A stretch of DNA of 64,000 nt. Source: Gelidibacter salicanalis. GTDB taxonomy: Bacteria > Bacteroidota > Bacteroidia > Flavobacteriales > Flavobacteriaceae. Under the pieces are notes generated by a model. The model saw only the letters and a program-made list of their open reading frames with translations, ran no database searches and was not told where the DNA came from. Both the position numbers and the translations under genes were made by a program. Positions 27,874 through 35,613 of the stretch are shown in pieces. The first letter of the stretch is position 1. Every line of letters begins with the position of its first letter. The stretch spans positions 124,001 through 188,000 of the forward strand of contig NZ_VORX01000001.1 of the NCBI RefSeq assembly GCF_007997285.1, in the 5' to 3' direction.

Positions 27874-28017
27874 TTATTTTTTTGATTGCTGATCTTTTAT
27901 GGTCTTATCATTAATGTCATATTTATTGACATTGTTATTCTTAATTCCCGTAGGATTCGTCGGATTTGTCTGTTCTTTAGTCGTCTTAAATTTTTTATTA
28001 TCTTCTATAATTCCCAT
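27874..28017 (-). CDS. Small hydrophilic protein, 47 aa
   Basis: A 47-codon frame with ATG at 28017 and TAA at 27874. The product is rich in Lys, Asn, Asp and Thr (MGIIEDNKKFKTTKEQTNPT at the start, ending IKDQQSKK), has no hydrophobic segment and is probably unstructured. An ATG, a sensible stop and the even codon pattern in an otherwise empty 330-bp gap support a real gene, but no family is recognised. Confidence 0.55.
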   Translation of the reverse strand: MGIIEDNKKFKTTKEQTNPTNPTGIKNNNVNKYDINDKTIKDQQSKK

Positions 28018-28110
28018 GATTATTTGTTTTTAAATTCTTTGATAAGTTAAGAAAATATGGTCAAAATAATATTAAGATTGTCTTAAAGTTTAGGTTTAAT
28101 CTGCATTCTA

Positions 28111-28884
28111 CTATTCTTGTGGCTGTAATAAGGAGCTTATGAAATGTTGTGTGTCATCACTACCTTTCGTTGTTAAATGTTTGACGAATGCACTTCCAAT
28201 AATAGCGCCTTTCGCATATTGGGTGGCTTGAGAAAATGACTTGTAGTCTGAAATACCAAAGCCAATGACTTGCGGATTTTTAAGTTTCATTTGATAAATG
28301 CGTTCAAAATAATCGGTTTGAACATCCCCAAATCCCGAATTACTTCCTGTAACACTGGCGCTACTCACCATGTAAATGAACCCTTTGGATATGGAATCGA
28401 TAAAACGAATGCGTTCTTCTGAGGTTTGCGGAGTGATGAGAAAAACGTTGATGATGCCGTGCCTTTCAAAAATAGATTTGTATTGCTCATTGTACACATC
28501 GACCGGAAGATCAGGAATGATGAGTCCGTCGATGCCCACCTCGGCACATTTCTTACAGAAAGCTTCCACACCGTATTGGAGGATGGGATTGAAATAGCCC
28601 ATAATAAGTAATGGGATGCTTACGGTTTTTCTAACATCCTTAAGTTGATCAAACAAAACTTCAGTAGTCATGCCGTTTTTTAAAGCTTTTGTAGAACTTG
28701 CTTGTATTGTGGGACCGTCGGCTAAAGGATCGCTAAAGGGCAAGCCAATTTCAATCATGTCTACACCGTTTTTTTCCAAGCTTTCAATGATACCAACAGT
28801 GTCGTTGATATCTGGATAGCCTGCTGTAAAGTATATGGAAAGTAACTTTTTGTCTTCTTTTAATTTCTTGTTGATTCTGTTCAT
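28111..28884 (-). CDS. trpA: Tryptophan synthase alpha chain
   Basis: 257 aa, full length. Motifs: YFTAGYPD, EIGLPFSDPLADGPTIQ (catalytic Glu region), DGLIIPDLP (catalytic Asp) and IGSAFVKHL near the C-terminus, with VSSASVTGS as the phosphate-binding loop. It cleaves indole-3-glycerol phosphate and passes indole to TrpB through the alpha-beta complex. It is the last gene of the trp operon, separated from trpB by the GIY-YIG gene and its palindromes. Confidence 0.96.
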   Translation of the reverse strand: MNRINKKLKEDKKLLSIYFTAGYPDINDTVGIIESLEKNGVDMIEIGLPFSDPLADGPTIQASSTKALKNGMTTEVLFDQLKDVRKTVSIPLLIMGYFNPILQYGVEAFCKKCAEVGIDGLIIPDLPVDVYNEQYKSIFERHGIINVFLITPQTSEERIRFIDSISKGFIYMVSSASVTGSNSGFGDVQTDYFERIYQMKLKNPQVIGFGISDYKSFSQATQYAKGAIIGSAFVKHLTTKGSDDTQHFISSLLQPQE

Positions 28885-28901
28885 GGGAATTTATATTTTT
28901 C

Positions 28902-28921
28902 ATTTCCGCGAATGCGGAAAT
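28902..28921. repeat. Palindrome at the left edge of the GIY-YIG insertion
   Basis: ATTTCCGC-gaat-GCGGAAAT, a perfect 8-bp inverted repeat 17 bp upstream of trpA. The same arms with another loop occur at 29257-29276 on the other side of the GIY-YIG gene. Confidence 0.85.
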
Positions 28922-28951
28922 CTTATTTTTTATGTTCCAATTTTAATATTG

Positions 28952-29242
28952 TTAATCGCTTATATATTCTGAAAGATCTTTCCAATCTGGATTTAGGCTA
29001 TTTATTAAGCTTATTTTCCATTCACGATTCCATTTCTTAATCTGTCGTTCTCGCTGGATGGCATTATTAACATATCTAGTGGTTTCGAAATAAACGAGTT
29101 TGTGCACATTGTATCTTCCTGTAAACGATTTCTTGGTATTATGTGCATGTTGGTACAAACGTTTTTTTAATTGTTTTGTGCGGCCCACATATAGAACGCA
29201 ATGATTTTTATTGGTTAATATGTAGACATAAAAAACATCCAT
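28952..29242 (-). CDS. GIY-YIG nuclease-family protein inside the trp operon
   Basis: 96 aa, single-domain URI-type GIY-YIG protein. FYVYIL and VLYVGRTKQLKKRLYQH hold the diagnostic pair of Tyr residues and the catalytic Arg, and RERQIKKWNREWK holds the conserved Glu-like region. Stand-alone proteins of this type are nuclease-like, of unclear role, and frequent in Bacteroidota. It separates trpB and trpA and is flanked by near-identical palindromes, which suggests it arrived as a unit. It is on the operon strand and would be transcribed with trp. Confidence 0.88.
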   Translation of the reverse strand: MDVFYVYILTNKNHCVLYVGRTKQLKKRLYQHAHNTKKSFTGRYNVHKLVYFETTRYVNNAIQRERQIKKWNREWKISLINSLNPDWKDLSEYISD

Positions 29243-29256
29243 AGTTTATTTGAAAG

Positions 29257-29276
29257 ATTTCCGCCTACGCGGAAAT
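29257..29276. repeat. Palindrome at the right edge of the GIY-YIG insertion
   Basis: ATTTCCGC-ctac-GCGGAAAT, with arms identical to the copy at 28902-28921. It lies 8 bp downstream of the trpB stop codon (minus-strand sense). Confidence 0.85.
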
Positions 29277-29284
29277 TAAAAAAG

Positions 29285-30466
29285 TTATAATCCAAAATGT
29301 TGTATATAAGTCTCCAAATCCTTATCGCCACGTCCCGATAAACTCACCACCACAATATCGCTAGATTTAAATTTTTTGTGTTCAAATACAGCCAAGGCAT
29401 GAGAGCTTTCAATAGCCGGAATGATGCCTTCCATTTTGCACAATTCTAAGCCAGCAGTCATGGCATCGTCATCCGTTATAGCGACGAACTCAGCGCGTCC
29501 ACTTTTGTATAAATGGGCATGCATTGGGCCAACGCCAGGATAATCCAAGCCTGCTGAGATACTGTAGGGTTCTGTGATTTGCCCGTCTGGGGTTTGCATT
29601 AAGAGCGTTTTACTGCCGTGGATGATGCCTTCTTTTCCAAGAATTGAAGTTGCGGCACTTTCTCCAGAATGCACCCCTTTGCCAGCGGCTTCTACAGCAA
29701 TAAGTTTGACCTCAGTATCTTCTAAAAAGTGATAAAAAGCACCGGCTGCATTGCTGCCGCCACCAACGCAGGCCACTACATAATCAGGTTTGGTAGTGCC
29801 TTCTTTTTCTTTAAGTTGCCATTGAATTTCTTCAGAAACAATGGCCTGAAATCGCGCCACCATGTCCGGATAGGGATGTGGGCCAACCACACTCCCGATG
29901 ATGTAATGGGTGTCTACTGGATTGTTAATCCAATCGCGAATGGCCTCATTGGTGGCATCCTTTAACGTGCGGCTCCCAGAAAGGGCGGGAATTACGGTAG
30001 CACCCAACATTTTCATACGCGCCACATTGGGAGCCTGACGCGCGATGTCAATTTCACCCATATATACGATGCATTCCAATCCCATAAGCGCACAAACAGT
30101 CGCTGTGGCTACGCCGTGTTGTCCAGCGCCTGTTTCCGCAATGATCCGGTTTTTTCCGAGGCGTTTCGCCATCAGAATTTGTCCAACGGTGTTATTGATT
30201 TTGTGCGCACCCGTGTGGTTCAGGTCTTCGCGTTTTAAGTAAATCTTGGTGTTGTATTTGACACTCAATCGCTTGGCGAAATAGAGTGGCGACGGACGAC
30301 CTACATAATCTTTGAGCAAGGCATTGAATTCTTCTTGGAATTCTGGCTCTGCCATAACCTTAAGATAGTTTTGCCGTAATTCTTCCACATTTGGGTAGAG
30401 CATCTCAGGAATGTAAGCGCCTCCAAATTCGCCGTAATAACCTTTATTGTTAATATTGTATGTCAT
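29285..30466 (-). CDS. trpB: Tryptophan synthase beta chain
   Basis: 393 aa, full length. PLP lysine K89 in [26 protein letters not shown], the glycine loop [12 protein letters not shown] and GLDYPGVGP are all present. It condenses indole with serine to tryptophan in complex with TrpA. Unlike many operons, trpA does not follow directly: a GIY-YIG gene lies between. Upstream, a 125-bp gap to trpF holds a TCCCACC/GGTGGGA hairpin (30476-30490). Confidence 0.97.
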   Translation of the reverse strand: MTYNINNKGYYGEFGGAYIPEMLYPNVEELRQNYLKVMAEPEFQEEFNALLKDYVGRPSPLYFAKRLSVKYNTKIYLKREDLNHTGAHKINNTVGQILMAKRLGKNRIIAETGAGQHGVATATVCALMGLECIVYMGEIDIARQAPNVARMKMLGATVIPALSGSRTLKDATNEAIRDWINNPVDTHYIIGSVVGPHPYPDMVARFQAIVSEEIQWQLKEKEGTTKPDYVVACVGGGSNAAGAFYHFLEDTEVKLIAVEAAGKGVHSGESAATSILGKEGIIHGSKTLLMQTPDGQITEPYSISAGLDYPGVGPMHAHLYKSGRAEFVAITDDDAMTAGLELCKMEGIIPAIESSHALAVFEHKKFKSSDIVVVSLSGRGDKDLETYIQHFGL

Positions 30467-30567
30467 AATTTATAGTCCCACCTGGTGGGAACCTCATGAT
30501 TTAATGTTCAAAGATGTCTTTTGAACCGATTAATTTCCTTTTAAATACTTTATGCGACGTTGCGTCT

Positions 30568-30621
30568 GCTTCTCGATACTAATTTATAGCGCTACTGCGC
30601 TGTAAAATCACTCGAATTGAC
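30568..30621. repeat. Dispersed TTCTCGATAC/ACTCGAATTGAC element overlapping the end of trpF
   Basis: TTCTCGATAC (30570-30579), an inner hairpin AGCGC-tact-GCGCT (30588-30601) and ACTCGAATTGAC (30610-30621). The layout matches the element at 22741-22803. The last residues of TrpF and its stop codon are read from it. Confidence 0.65.
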
Positions 30622-31257
30622 CTGGTTTTTAAATTCTTTTAATTTGTTATAGTCTTTCAATCCTGGGGCGCTTTCAAATTTGCTATTCACATCAATTGCA
30701 TAGCAGTATTGTGAAGCTTCACCTTGCCTGAAATTTTTAATATTTTCCGTTTCTTCCAAGCCAATACCGCCACTTAAAAAATATGGTTTGGTAGATGGAT
30801 ACTGTTGTAAAACGTCCCAATTAAAGGTATAGCCATTTCCTCCTGGAAGCTGACCTTTTGTGTCGAACAGGAAGTAATCACAAACGGATTCATAAGGTGT
30901 TAAAACATCAAAATTAAAATGATCTTTGATGGAAAACACTTTAATGATTTTGATGTGTTTTTGTTTTTGATGGATCTCACTTAAACTTAATTTTAAATTT
31001 TCGCAAAATTCTGGCGATTCTTCTCCATGCAATTGAATGAGATCCAAATTGTGTTGTGCTACCTTTTCTAAAATATATTTGTCCGAAGCATTCACAAAAA
31101 CGCCCACTTTTTTGATGTCTTTTGGGAGTTCTGGGATAGTGCCATTAAAATAGCGGCTTGATTTTTCATAAAATATAAAGCCAAGATAATCCGATTGAAG
31201 AGTGGCCACTTCAGCGATATTCTCTTGATATGTCATGCCGCAAATTTTTAGTTTCAT
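30592..31257 (-). CDS. trpF: Phosphoribosylanthranilate isomerase
   Basis: 221 aa. TIM-barrel motifs: KLKICGMTYQENI with the catalytic Cys, GFIFYEKSSRY, VGVFVNAS, LIQLHGEESPEFC, FLFDTKGQLPGGNGYTF (catalytic Asp) and FLSGGIG. It catalyses the Amadori rearrangement of N-(5-phosphoribosyl)anthranilate. It starts one base after trpC. The last about ten residues (NQVNSSDFTAQ) are encoded by a dispersed repeat element and probably replace the native C-terminus. Confidence 0.94.
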   Translation of the reverse strand: MKLKICGMTYQENIAEVATLQSDYLGFIFYEKSSRYFNGTIPELPKDIKKVGVFVNASDKYILEKVAQHNLDLIQLHGEESPEFCENLKLSLSEIHQKQKHIKIIKVFSIKDHFNFDVLTPYESVCDYFLFDTKGQLPGGNGYTFNWDVLQQYPSTKPYFLSGGIGLEETENIKNFRQGEASQYCYAIDVNSKFESAPGLKDYNKLKEFKNQVNSSDFTAQ

Positions 31258-31258
31258 G

Positions 31259-32053
31259 TTACCTGTTTAAATCTTTGATAAATTGTGTGGCACTGTCGCC
31301 TGCATTATCCGTTTTCATAAAATTTTCACCAATTAAAAATCCTTTGTAACCATAAGGTTGCAGGGTTTTAATCGCCTCAATGTTGCTAATGCCACTTTCA
31401 GATATTTTTACAAAATCATCAGGAATTAGCGTGCTCAACTTTTTGCTGGTTTCTAGGCTCACCTCAAATGTTTTTAAGTTGCGATTGTTCACACCCATCA
31501 TATCCAAACTTGGCATGACCGATTTATGCAATTCTTCTTCATTATGAATTTCTAAAAGCACTTCTAAATTTAAGCTTTGTGCAAGTTCTGACAGTTGTTT
31601 GATTTCTTGATGAGACAATACAGCGGCTATAAGGAGAATGACATCGGCACCATACGCCTTGGCTTCAATGATTTGGTACGGATCAATAATAAATTCTTTC
31701 CGGAGCAATGGCAATTGACAACTTGCTCTAGCTAGGATTAAATCGTCTAATGAGCCTCCAAAATATTTACCATCGGTTAAAACCGACATCCCACACACCC
31801 CGGCAGCTTCATACCCATTAGCGACGTCAAAAACATTCAGATTTTGATTGATGACAGATTTGGAAGGTGATCGGCGCTTGTGCTCGGCAATAATTCCAGA
31901 AGTACTTTTTTTCAATCGCTCAGCAAGAGAAAAAGTAGAACGTTCAAATAACACCGATTGCTCCAATTGCGAAACTGGAATTACGGATTTCTTAAGGTCA
32001 ACTTCCTTACGTTTATCAGCGATAATATGGTCTAAAATGTTCATTTTTTTCAA
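31259..32053 (-). CDS. trpC: Indole-3-glycerol phosphate synthase
   Basis: 264 aa. Motifs include ILDHIIADKRKEVD, IIAEHKRRSPSK (catalytic Lys), LLRKEFIIDPYQI, LEVLLEIHNEEEL, GVNNRNLKTFEV and ISESGI. It forms the indole ring from CdRP. It is a single-function protein, not fused to TrpF, and its stop is one base before trpF. Upstream lies a heptamer repeat gap to trpD. Confidence 0.96.
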   Translation of the reverse strand: MKKMNILDHIIADKRKEVDLKKSVIPVSQLEQSVLFERSTFSLAERLKKSTSGIIAEHKRRSPSKSVINQNLNVFDVANGYEAAGVCGMSVLTDGKYFGGSLDDLILARASCQLPLLRKEFIIDPYQIIEAKAYGADVILLIAAVLSHQEIKQLSELAQSLNLEVLLEIHNEEELHKSVMPSLDMMGVNNRNLKTFEVSLETSKKLSTLIPDDFVKISESGISNIEAIKTLQPYGYKGFLIGENFMKTDNAGDSATQFIKDLNR

Positions 32054-32067
32054 GGTTCTTTTTTTTT

Positions 32068-32186
32068 AGTCTCCAGTCTCCAGTCTCCAGTCTCCAGTCT
32101 TCAGTCTCCAGTCTCCAGTCTTCAGTCTTCAGTCTTCAGTTTTCACAGTCTAGACTGCAAACTGTCCACTGCCAACTGCATACTGA
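32068..32186. repeat. Heptamer repeats between trpD and trpC
   Basis: About ten tandem heptamers AGTCTCC/AGTCTTC (32068-32141) followed by a degenerate run of ACTGCNN heptamers up to the trpD stop. The same two-part structure lies on the other side of trpD at 33255-33385. On the transcribed strand the two runs read ACTG and CAGT at seven-base intervals and can pair in part. Confidence 0.88.
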
Positions 32187-33182
32187 TCACTGCCTACTAA
32201 TTCCTACTAATCGTTCAAATTTCGCTTTTGCTTTTCCGTCCAGCAAAGCTTCTTTTGCTAAGCCGAAACTATCTTCTACCGATTTCTTTGTCACTGTTGC
32301 GATAGCCATGGCGGCATTGGCACACACCACGTTGTTTTGTGCATAGGTACCTTGTCCGTTTAAGATGTCTACAAATATTTTAGCAGCGGATGCTACCGAA
32401 TCACCTCCATATATTTCAGCTTGATTTAAGGTTTCGACACCAAAAAATTGAGGAGTGATGATCGTTTCTGAAGCATTTCGGATCACTTTAGCGGGACCTG
32501 TCAATGAGATTTCATCATAACCATCTAAAGCGTGCAGAATGGTGTAATTGATATCTGTATTTTGATAAAGATAGCCGTACATCCGCAATAATTCCAAATT
32601 AAAAACGCCTACCATTTGATGTTTAGGGAAGGCTGGATTTACCATAGGACCTAACATATTGAAAAAGGTTTTAACCGCCAAATCTTTTCGAATGGGCGCG
32701 ACATTTTTCATGGCAGGATGGAAGAGTGGTGCGTGCAATATACAGATATTCGCTTCATCTAGAGAGCGCTTTAAAAAATCGATGTCTTTGGTAAACTTAA
32801 TTCCTAGAAATTCCATAACGTTAGAGGATCCACATGCGGATGATACGCCGTAATTACCATGTTTGGTTACATTAACCCCTGCTCCAGCAGTCACAAATGA
32901 CGCTAAAGTTGAAATATTAAAGGTGTCCTTGCCATCGCCGCCAGTGCCACATAAATCAATACCATTATAATCGGCTAAATCGACGTGTAAGCAAAGTTCT
33001 AAAAGTGCATCTCTAAACCCTTGTAGTTCTTCAATGGTAACGCTTCGCATCATATATACTGTCAGGAATGACGCAATTTGACTTTGATTATATGCACCTT
33101 TAGAGATGTTCACCAACACGTGTTTGGCTTCGTCGCTAGAGATGCTTTCTTGATTGATGAGTCTGTTGAGTATATGTTTCAT
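32187..33182 (-). CDS. trpD: Anthranilate phosphoribosyltransferase
   Basis: 331 aa from the ATG at 33182; an earlier in-frame ATG at 33197 adds five residues and is less likely. Motifs: DLCGTGGDGKDTFNISTLASFV (PRPP-binding glycine loop), KHGNYGVSSACGSSNVME, HPAMKNVAPIRKDLAVKTFFNMLGP and ALDGYDEIS. It transfers phosphoribose to anthranilate. Both flanking gaps are filled with heptamer repeats, and the C-terminal few codons border the repeat. Confidence 0.95.
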   Translation of the reverse strand: MKHILNRLINQESISSDEAKHVLVNISKGAYNQSQIASFLTVYMMRSVTIEELQGFRDALLELCLHVDLADYNGIDLCGTGGDGKDTFNISTLASFVTAGAGVNVTKHGNYGVSSACGSSNVMEFLGIKFTKDIDFLKRSLDEANICILHAPLFHPAMKNVAPIRKDLAVKTFFNMLGPMVNPAFPKHQMVGVFNLELLRMYGYLYQNTDINYTILHALDGYDEISLTGPAKVIRNASETIITPQFFGVETLNQAEIYGGDSVASAAKIFVDILNGQGTYAQNNVVCANAAMAIATVTKKSVEDSFGLAKEALLDGKAKAKFERLVGISRQ

Positions 33183-33254
33183 ATGTATTCCCCACAAGAG
33201 TGGAGATTTTTATTTATTAAACTTTGTTTTAAGAAAAATTTTCTGCCTTTTTTG

Positions 33255-33385
33255 GTCCTCAGTCCTCAGTCCTCAGTCCTCAGTCTTCAGTCTTCAGTTC
33301 TCAGTCCTCAGTAATCTGCAGACTTTCTGCCGCTGCCTACTGCTTACTGCTTACTGCTTACTGCACACTGCCAACTGCATACTGT
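33255..33385. repeat. Heptamer repeats between trpG and trpD
   Basis: CCTCAGT/CTTCAGT heptamers from about 33255 to 33312, then a short spacer with CTGCAG, then TACTGCT-type heptamers from about 33331 up to the trpG stop. It resembles in sequence and order the gap on the other side of trpD. Apparent reading frames here come from the repeat. Confidence 0.88.
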
Positions 33386-33952
33386 CTACTGGTTAACCCA
33401 ATTTTCCAAAATCTTCTTTCCATGTGGCGTCAACACCGATTCCGGATGAAATTGCACGCCTTTCAAGTCATACTCTTTATGACGTAAGGACATTACTTGA
33501 CCGTTTTCATCAAAAGATGTCGCTTCCAAGACCTCGGGTAAATTGGGATCGACGACCCATGAGTGGTAACGCCCAACTTCAAAGGTGTTATCCAATCCAT
33601 CAAATAGGCTTTCGTCAGTAACTGATTGCGTTATATTGGTGGATACGCCATGATAGACAGTGTCTAAGTTGATTAGGGTGCTACCATAAACTTCGCCAAT
33701 AGCTTGTTGACCTAGGCAAACTCCAAGAATACTTTTTGTAGGGGCATAGGTTTTTATAATGTCTTTTAACAATCCAGCCTCATCAGGAATTCCTGGGCCA
33801 GGTGAGAGTACGATTTTTTCAAAAGCATCCACCTCGTCTAAAGTCAGTTGGTCATTTCGTTTAACCGTAACTTCACAGCCTAAATCTTCCAAATAATGCA
33901 CCAAATTGTAGGTAAAACTGTCGTAATTATCTATAACTAATACTTTTTTCAT
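33386..33952 (-). CDS. trpG: Anthranilate synthase component II, glutamine amidotransferase
   Basis: 188 aa, class I glutamine amidotransferase: VIDNYDSFTYNLVHYLEDLG, LSPGPGIPDEAG, ILGVCLGQQAIGEVYG with the nucleophilic Cys, and FHPESVLTPHGKKIL with the His-Glu pair. It supplies ammonia to TrpE. The start lies 2 bp after the trpE stop. It could also serve p-aminobenzoate synthesis, as in other bacteria with one shared subunit. Confidence 0.94.
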   Translation of the reverse strand: MKKVLVIDNYDSFTYNLVHYLEDLGCEVTVKRNDQLTLDEVDAFEKIVLSPGPGIPDEAGLLKDIIKTYAPTKSILGVCLGQQAIGEVYGSTLINLDTVYHGVSTNITQSVTDESLFDGLDNTFEVGRYHSWVVDPNLPEVLEATSFDENGQVMSLRHKEYDLKGVQFHPESVLTPHGKKILENWVNQ

Positions 33953-33954
33953 AA

Positions 33955-35358
33955 TTATATCTCTTTGGCCATATCGATGGCTTTCGTTAAGGCTCCTAGT
34001 TTGTTGTACACTTCCTGTAATTCATCCTCAGGGTTCGATTTTGAAACAATTCCGGCACCCGCTTGCCAATGCAGTTGATGGTTTTTGCTCAAAAACGTTC
34101 GGATCATTATGGCATGGTTAAAATTGCCCTCAAAATCCATAAACCCGATGGCGCCACCGTAAAAATCGCGACTTGTTTTCTCGTACTTTTCAATGAGTTG
34201 CATGGCTTTGTGTTTCGGAGCCCCACTTAAAGTTCCGGCCGGAAAAGTGTCTGCTACCATTTGCATGGTTGTTGTGTCTTTATGTTTTTGCCCTGTCACT
34301 TTACTCACAAGATGGATCACGTGAGAAAAAAACTGGACTTCTCTGTAATTTTCAACGGTGACTTGGCTCCCGTGGCGACTTAAATCGTTCCGCGCCAAAT
34401 CGACCAACATCACATGTTCGGCATTCTCTTTGTCATCTACCGCTAATTGTTTGGCCAACTCTGCATCTTTTTCATCATTCCCTGTTCGTTTAAAGGTGCC
34501 AGCAATAGGGTGGATTTCTGCTTTATCTTTATTGATGACCAATTGCGCTTCTGGCGAACTTCCAAAAATCTTAAAATCGCCGTAATCAAAATAGAAGAGG
34601 TAAGGGGATGGGTTGATGCTTCTTAGGGCGCGGTATACATTAAATTCATCACCTTTAAATTGTTGCGAGAATTTTTTAGAGAGTACCAATTGAAAGACAT
34701 CACCTCTAGCACAATGTTTTTTGGCAAGCACCACATTCTCTTTATACTCATCATCTGTCAGATTAGAAGTCGTGGCTCCATCAGTAGAAAAATTAAACGC
34801 CGCAAAGTTCTTCGATTTGATTAGCTGTAATATTTCATCAATATTATTATCAGTGTCATAACAATGTGCAAATACATACGCCTCATTTTTGAAATGATTG
34901 ATGGCGATGATATTTTGATACACGGCATAATAAATATCAGGAATATTTTGATGGCCTTCTTTTTTTGTGATTTCTACATCTTCAAAATAACGGACCGCAT
35001 CATAAGCAATATAGCCAAACACCCCATTGTTGATGAATTTAAATTGGTCTTCAGTATGGGTTTTAAATCGTTTGGTAAACTTATGGATTACGTTAGCCAC
35101 ATCAGTCTCTGCAGTAATGGATTGGGTCAATTGACTCTTGTCTGGAAAGGTTTCCGTAATCACTTCATCCTGAACTTTTATTGAGGCTATGGGATTGCAA
35201 CAGATATAGGAGAAACTATTATCGTTGGCGTGATAGTCACTACTTTCCAAGAGCATACTGTTGGGGAATTTGTCCCTAATTTTTAGATAGATGCTTACCG
35301 GTGTAATGGTGTCGGCAAGTATTTTTTTATGATGTGTGTATAGACTAAAGGTCTTCAT
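33955..35358 (-). CDS. trpE: Anthranilate synthase component I
   Basis: 467 aa. N-terminal regulatory part with LLESSDYHANDNSFSYI (the LLES feedback-inhibition element), C-terminal chorismate-binding domain with RGDVFQLVLSKKF, PSPYLFYFDYGDF, PIAGTFKRTGNDEKD, LVDLARNDLSRH, TFPAGTLSGAPKHKAM, YGGAIGFMDF and IRTFL. It makes anthranilate from chorismate and ammonia and heads the trp operon. Transcription is preceded by a promoter, a Trp-rich leader peptide and an attenuator. Confidence 0.96.
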   Translation of the reverse strand: MKTFSLYTHHKKILADTITPVSIYLKIRDKFPNSMLLESSDYHANDNSFSYICCNPIASIKVQDEVITETFPDKSQLTQSITAETDVANVIHKFTKRFKTHTEDQFKFINNGVFGYIAYDAVRYFEDVEITKKEGHQNIPDIYYAVYQNIIAINHFKNEAYVFAHCYDTDNNIDEILQLIKSKNFAAFNFSTDGATTSNLTDDEYKENVVLAKKHCARGDVFQLVLSKKFSQQFKGDEFNVYRALRSINPSPYLFYFDYGDFKIFGSSPEAQLVINKDKAEIHPIAGTFKRTGNDEKDAELAKQLAVDDKENAEHVMLVDLARNDLSRHGSQVTVENYREVQFFSHVIHLVSKVTGQKHKDTTTMQMVADTFPAGTLSGAPKHKAMQLIEKYEKTSRDFYGGAIGFMDFEGNFNHAIMIRTFLSKNHQLHWQAGAGIVSKSNPEDELQEVYNKLGALTKAIDMAKEI

Positions 35359-35382
35359 AAGTTTATTTGAGTATTAAAAATG

Positions 35383-35415
35383 AAAAAGGCTTGTCGTGAA
35401 TGACAAGCCTTTTTT
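35383..35415 (-). terminator. trp attenuator hairpin
   Basis: AAAAAGGCTTGTC (35383-35395) pairs perfectly with GACAAGCCTTTTT (35402-35414), leaving a 6-nt loop, and the 3' arm ends in a T run on the minus strand. It lies between the leader peptide stop (35447) and the trpE start (35358). The loop and the leader stop region share a complementary TCGTGA/TCACGA pair that could form part of an antiterminator. Confidence 0.88.
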
Positions 35416-35446
35416 ATATTAAATTTAAATATACAATAGCGTTACC

Positions 35447-35503
35447 TCACGAATGTTGTTTCGAAAAGTTCCACCACCAAGTATGATTTAAAATTGTGTA
35501 CAT
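35447..35503 (-). CDS. trpL: trp operon leader peptide with three consecutive Trp codons
   Basis: An 18-residue frame with ATG at 35503 and TGA at 35447: MYTILNHTWWWNFSKQHS. The three adjacent TGG codons (35471-35479) lie between the promoter and the attenuator hairpin. This is the arrangement of a ribosome-stalling leader peptide: charged tRNA-Trp allows passage and termination, starvation stalls the ribosome at WWW and would favour an alternative fold. No mechanism has been tested for this sequence, but the chance of a WWW run exactly here is very small. Confidence 0.85.
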   Translation of the reverse strand: MYTILNHTWWWNFSKQHS

Positions 35504-35517
35504 AATTATTATTTTGT

Positions 35518-35548
35518 CAAATATAGAAATGAAAATTTTAGTTTCAAA
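35518..35548 (-). promoter_or_regulatory. trp promoter (-33 TTTG, 19 bp, -7 TATATTTG)
   Basis: On the minus strand TTTG (35548-35545) and TATATTTG (35525-35518) are separated by 19 bp, a full match to the Bacteroidota consensus TTTG-N19-TAnnTTTG. The expected start of transcription is about 35514, some 11 bases before the leader-peptide ATG. Confidence 0.8.
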
Positions 35549-35572
35549 CAATTTGGCAACAAAATATAAAAA

Positions 35573-35592
35573 AATCCTGCCGAAACAGGATT
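35573..35592 (-). terminator. Terminator of the YceI gene
   Basis: AATCCTG (35573-35579) and CAGGATT (35586-35592), followed on the minus strand by a seven-base T run. It separates the YceI gene from the trp promoter, which begins only about 25 bp further on. Confidence 0.82.
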
Positions 35593-35613
35593 CATTTTAA
35601 TTATAAGTTAAAC

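Noticed and set aside
33078-33396. Plus-strand frames between trpD and trpG
   Set aside because: Produced by the CAGT/ACTG heptamers and by the shadow of trpD.
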